NCBI GenBank assembly: GCA_037974665.1
Contig: CM075767.1
Span: 89,740,644 to 89,804,643, forward strand
Reading direction: 5' to 3'
Length of the DNA stretch: 64,000 nucleotides
Origin: Ehretia macrophylla
Lineage: Eukaryota; Streptophyta; Magnoliopsida; Boraginales; Ehretiaceae
Position numbers and translations under genes: made by a program
In this document: positions 59,705-64,000 of the stretch, piece after piece
How positions within the stretch are numbered: position 1 is the first letter of the stretch
Layout of the letters: the number at the start of each line of letters is the position of its first letter
Notes under the pieces: model-generated
The model's database searches: none
Told to the model about the DNA's origin: nothing
The model's input: the letters and a program-made list of their open reading frames with translations, nothing else

Positions 59705-59823
59705 GGGTGCGACCATACTAGCACTAATGCATCGGATCCTATCAGAACTCCGAAATTAAGCGTGCTTGGGCGAGAGTGGTACTAGGAAGGGTGACCCCCT
59801 CGGAAATCCTCGTGTTGCACACC
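59705..59823 (+). rRNA. 5S rRNA: 5S rRNA gene, copy 80, strongly diverged
   Basis: Changes are T9C, C15T, C28T, C36T, G51A, A74G, T84A, G97C, G102A and C117A. Its spacer has a roughly 147-bp deletion at 59935, giving the shortest unit (530 bp). Confidence 0.88.
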
Positions 59824-60234
59824 CCTTTTCAATTTTTTATCCTCCGATTAGGGTAGCCAAGATACTTAATCCACCACATTTCTATTATCGAATCCCACCG
59901 CACCTTGGGCAAGACAACTACGCTTCATCAGTTTGCTTGCTTGCTATGCCCGTTTACGGAGCCCAAAATCGGACGTTTTCATCAATTTTGGGCCACTTTT
60001 CTTATTAAGCTCTGTTTTTCCCGGATCGTACGTCGTGAGCTGTTAAAAGGATGACAACCATACTCGCGGGACATTAGAGGGCCCTACAACGCGTCAATAT
60101 CACGTCTTGCAAGGATGCTATGTTGTTGAAGTGGATGGGTTGTTGTTAAGCCCATTGGGCCCTTTGAATGGGCTATCTCTCTAGGCTAGGACTATGAACC
60201 GTTAACACATAAAGAATTGTGCCCTCAAAATGAT

Positions 60235-60353
60235 GGGTGTGATCATACCAGTACTAATGCACCGGATCCCATCAGAACTCCGAAGTTAAGCGTGCTTGGG
60301 CGAAAGTATTAATAGGATGGGTGACCCATTGGGAAGTGCTCGTGTTGCACCCC
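60235..60353 (+). rRNA. 5S rRNA: 5S rRNA gene, copy 81
   Basis: Changes are C6T, C18T, G70A, G75T, C78A, C94A, C95T and C104G, with T at -1. Confidence 0.91.
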
Positions 60354-60910
60354 TCTTTTCAATTTTTTTTGCTCCGATTAGGGTTTCCAAGATACTTAAT
60401 CCACCACATTTGTATTATCGAATCCCACGGCACCTTGGGCAAGACAACTTCGCTTCACGTGGAGGTTGGGCCCGCAAACCGAGGGCATAGGGCTTGTGAC
60501 CAGGTCTCCGTCGCTCCGGTACCCATAACTTTTGATCGGTAAGGAGTTACGAGGCGCACAGCTTACCGTTACAAAGCTCTTCGAGAGCTCTACGACGTTG
60601 ATAGCTAGTTTGCTCGTTGTGCCCTTTTTTGAGCCCAAAATCGACCGTTTCATCAGTTTCGGGCCCCTTTTCTTATTAAGCTCTGTTTTTCCGTCCCGGA
60701 TCGTACGTTGTGAGCTATTAAAAGGACCACAACCTTACTCATGGGACATTAGAGAACCCTACAACGGGTCGATATCTCATCTTGCGAGGATGTTGCGTTG
60801 TTGAAGCTGATGGGTTTGTTTTAAGCCCATTGGGCCCTCTGAATGGGCCATCTCTTTAGGCTGGGACTGTGAACCTATAACACATAACAGAATTGTGCCC
60901 ACAACAAGAC

Positions 60911-61029
60911 GGGTGCGATCATACCAACACTAATGCACCGGATCCCATCAGAACTCCGAAGTTAAGCGTGCTTGGGCGAGAGTAGTACTAGGATGGGTGA
61001 CCCCCTGGGAAGTCCTCGTGTTGCACCCC
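60911..61029 (+). rRNA. 5S rRNA: 5S rRNA gene, copy 82, best match to consensus
   Basis: By my reading this copy differs from the majority sequence only at G17A. All three internal promoter elements, helix I (GGGTGC with GCACCC) and the -1 C are kept, and T-tracts follow. It is the best candidate in the window for a functional 5S gene. Confidence 0.97.
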
Positions 61030-61588
61030 CATTTTCAATCTTTTTTCCTCTGGTTAGGGTTGCCAAGATCCTTCAATCGCCACATTTCTATGATCGAATC
61101 CCACAGTACCTCAGGCAAGACAACTTCGATTCACGTAGAGGCTGGGCCAGTAAACCAAGAGCGTGGCACTTGTGACCAGGTCTCCGTCACTCTGGTGCCC
61201 ATAACTTTTGATCTGTAAGGAGTTACGCGGTGCACAGTATACCATTGGAAAGTTCTCCGAGAGCTCTACGACGGGGGCAGCAAGCTTGCTCGCTGTACCC
61301 TTTCTTGGAACCCAAAATCAAAAATTTTCTTCAGTTTCGGGCCACTTTTCTGATTTAGCTCTATTTTTTCATCCCGGATCGTATGTCGTGAGCTGTTAAA
61401 AGGACGACAACCTTAATTGCGGGACATTAGAGGGCCCTACAATGCGTCGGTATCTAGTCTTGCGAGGATGCTGGGTTGTTGAAGCGGATGGGTTGTCGTT
61501 AAGCCCATTGGGCTTTCTGAATGGGCCATCTATTTAGGTTGGGACTGTGAACCGTTAACACGTAAAGGAATTGTGCTCTCAACAATAC

Positions 61589-61707
61589 GAGTGCGATCAT
61601 ACCAATACTAATGCACCGGATCCCATCAGAACTCTGAAGTTAAGCGTGCTTGGCCGAGAATAGTACTAGGATGGGTGACCCCCTCGGAAGTCCTCGTGTT
61701 ACATCCC
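61589..61707 (+). rRNA. 5S rRNA: 5S rRNA gene, copy 83
   Basis: Changes are G2A, G17A, C18T, C47T, G66C, G72A, G97C, G113A and C116T. G17A is shared with copy 82. Confidence 0.9.
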
Positions 61708-62264
61708 CCTTTTCAATTTTTTACCTCCTGTTAGGGTTGCCAAGATACTTTATCCACCACATTTCTATTATTGAATCCCACGGCACCTTGGGCAAGACAA
61801 CTTCGCTTCACGTGGAGGCTGGCCCCATAAACCGAGGGCGTAGGGCTTGTGAGCAGGTCTCCGTTGCTCCGGTACACATCACTTTTGATCCGTAAGGAGT
61901 TACAGGGCACACAGCATACCGTTGGAAAGCACTTCAAGAGCTCGATGACGGAGGAAGCTAGCTTGCTCGCTTTGCCCTTTTTGGGGCCCAAAATTGAACT
62001 TTTTCGTCAGTTTCGGGCCACTTTTCTAATTTAGCTCTATTTGTTTATCACGGTTCGTACATCGTGAGCTGTTAAAAGGACGACAACCTTACTCGCGGGA
62101 CATTAGAGGGCCCTACAACGCGTCGATATCTCGTCTTGCAAGGATGGTAGGTTATTGAAGCGGATGGGTTGTCGTTAAGCCCATTGGGACTTCTGAACGG
62201 GCCATCTCTCTAGGCTGGGACTGTGAACCGTTAACAAAAAAAGGAATTGTGCCCGCAACATGAC

Positions 62265-62383
62265 GGGTGCGATCATACCAGTACTAATGCACCGGATCCC
62301 ATCAGAACTCTGAAGTTAAGCGTGCTTGGGCGAGAGTAGTGCTAGGATGGGTGACCCCCTGGGAAGTCCTTGTGTTGTACCCC
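62265..62383 (+). rRNA. 5S rRNA: 5S rRNA gene, copy 84
   Basis: Changes are C18T, C47T, A77G, C107T and C114T. The internal promoter is intact. Confidence 0.94.
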
Positions 62384-62940
62384 CTTTTTCAATTTTTTTC
62401 CTCCGGTTAGGGTTGCCAAGATACTTAATCCACCACATTTCAATTATCGAATCTCACGACACCTTGGGCAAGACAACTTCACTTCACGTGGAGGATGGGC
62501 TGGAAAACCGAGGGCGTAGTGCTTGTGACCAGGTCTCCGTCACTCCGGTGCCCATAACTTTTGATCCGTAAAGAGTTACGCGGCGCACAGCATATCGTTG
62601 CAAAGCTCTCCTAGAGCTCTACGACGGGGGCAGCTAGTTTGCTCGTTGTGCCCTTTTTTGGGCCCAAAATCGAACGTTTTCATCTGTTTCGGTCCAGTTT
62701 TCTTATTAAGCTCTGTTTTTTCGTCCCGGATCGTACGTCGTGAGCTGTTAAAAGGACGACAACCTTACTAGCAGTAAATTAGAGGGCCCTACAATGCATC
62801 GATATCATGTCATGCGAGGATGCTGCGTTGTTGAAGCGGATGGGCTGTTGTTAAGCCCATTGGGCCTTCTAATTGGGCCATCTCTCTACGCTGGGTCTGT
62901 TAACGGTTATCATATATAGGAACTGTGTCCTCAACATGAC

Positions 62941-63059
62941 GGGGGCGATCATACCAGCACTAATGCACCGGATCCCATCAGAACTCCGAAGTTAAGCATC
63001 CTAGGGTGAGGGTAGTACTAGGATGGGTGACCCCTTGGGAAGTCCTCGTGTTGCACCCC
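62941..63059 (+). rRNA. 5S rRNA: 5S rRNA gene, copy 85
   Basis: Changes are T4G, G58A, G60C, T63A, C67T, A71G and C95T; three are in the A box. The upstream -28 box is also altered (CATATATAGG). Confidence 0.91.
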
Positions 63060-63606
63060 CCTTTTCAATTTTTTTTCCTCCAGTTAGGGTTTCCAAGATA
63101 CTTTATCCCCCACATTTCTATTATCTAATACCACGGCACCTTGAGCAAGACAACTTCGTTTGACATGGAGGTTGGGCCCGTAAACCGAGGGCGTAGGGCT
63201 TGTGACCAGGTCTCCGTCGCTCCGATGCCCATAACTTTTGATCCGTATAGAGTTACACGGCGCACAGCATACCATTGCAGAGCTCTACGACGGGGGCTGC
63301 CAGCTTGCTCGCTATACCCTTTTTGGAGCCCAAAATAGAACTTTTTCATCAGTTTCGGGCCACTTTTCTTATTAAGCTCTGTTTTTCCGTCCCGGATCGT
63401 ACGTCGTGAGCTGTTAAAAGGACGAAAACCATACTCGCGGGACATTAGAGGGCCCTACAACGCATCGATATCACGTCCTGCGAGGATGCTGCGTTGTTGA
63501 AGCGGATGGGTTGTTGTTAAGCCCATTGGACCTTCTGAATGGGCCATCTCTCTAGGCTATGACTGTGAACCGTTAACGCATAAAGGAATTGTGCCCTCAA
63601 CATGAC

Positions 63607-63725
63607 TGGTACGATCATACCCGCACTAATGCTCTGGATCCCATCAAAACTCCGAAGTTAAGCGTGCTTGGGCGAGAGTAGTACTAGGATGGGTGACCCC
63701 GTGGGAAGTCCTCGTGTTGCACCCC
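63607..63725 (+). rRNA. 5S rRNA: 5S rRNA gene, copy 86
   Basis: Changes are G1T, G5A, A16C, A27T, C29T, G41A and C95G. Its spacer is cut by the end of the window. Confidence 0.92.
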
Positions 63726-64000
63726 CATTTTCAACTTTTTTTCTTCCAGTTAGGGTTGCCAAGATACTTTATCCACCACATTTCAATTATCGAATCCCAC
63801 GGTACATTGGACAAGACAACTTCGCTTCACGTGGAGGCTGGGCCCCCAAACCGATGGCGTCGGGCTTGTGACCAGCTCTCCGTAGCTCCGGTGCCCATAA
63901 ATTTTGATCCGTAAGGAGTTACGCGCCGTACAACATAACGTTGGAAAGCTCTCCGAGATCTCGACGACGATGGCAGAATACATGCTTGCTGTGCCCTTTT

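Larger units (their letters stand above)
33834..64000 (+). repeat. 5S rDNA tandem array, right segment (copies 42-86)
   Basis: Forty-five 5S genes in one orientation, beginning with the rest of the spacer split by the second LTR. It has the most unit-length variation in the window: short units start at 46329 (656), 48333 (641), 55751 (664), 56415 and 57045 (630 each), 59705 (530) and 62941 (666), and long ones at 36840 and 53036 (685 each). The array runs past the window end, closing in the spacer of copy 86. Confidence 0.95.

Noticed and set aside
1-64000. Cassandra-type TRIM retrotransposons, which carry 5S sequence in their LTRs
   Set aside because: Units are in strict head-to-tail tandem with a constant period. 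There is no primer-binding site, polypurine tract or target duplication per unit, and the spacer is far longer than a Cassandra LTR. Genuine 5S rDNA fits better.
1-64000. CRISPR array
   Set aside because: The repeat is a 677-bp unit containing a eukaryotic 5S gene, not short repeats with unique spacers.

Overview
This window is a plant nuclear 5S ribosomal DNA array. I count 86 copies of a 119-nt 5S rRNA gene, all on the + strand and head to tail, each followed by a spacer of about 558 bp. The repeat unit is usually 676-678 bp. The gene (5' end GGGTGCGATC, 3' end GCACCCC, internal BamHI site, standard A box / intermediate element / C box) is the flowering-plant type. The -28 AT-rich box, the -1 C and the downstream T-tracts also fit a plant 5S locus read by RNA polymerase III. 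I cannot name the species; a eudicot is likely but that is inference. I see no protein-coding gene. The recurrent 60-110 residue open frames are by-products of the repeat.

Layout: 1-3646 holds copies 1-5. 3647-6211 is an inserted LTR-retrotransposon fossil, apparently a solo LTR, with a GGTTG target-site duplication. 6212-30314 holds copies 6-41. 30315-33833 is a second, related LTR fossil in the opposite orientation. 33834-64000 holds copies 42-86. Removing each insertion and one duplicated site restores a unit of 663 or 676 bp, so both landed in spacers of an existing array.

The array is unusually heterogeneous. By my reading no copy equals the majority consensus; the nearest (copy 82, 60911) has one difference, and copies average about seven (roughly 6% per site). 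Gene and spacer look similarly eroded and many changes are C-to-T or G-to-A at CpG. This suggests a methylated, mostly silent array in which purifying selection and homogenisation are weak. Neighbouring or alternating units share private variants, giving dimers (9006-12388, 52359-57044), a three-unit block present three times, and shared deletions at short direct repeats, which are footprints of unequal crossing-over and conversion.

Each spacer carries conserved elements beyond the basic 5S promoter: a telo-box-like TTAGGGTT just after the terminator, a CACGTG G-box, a small perfect hairpin, and a cluster of site II-like TGGGCC/AGCCCA motifs 60-90 bp upstream of the next gene. Coordinates, difference lists and counts were made by eye and may be off by a base or so in places.
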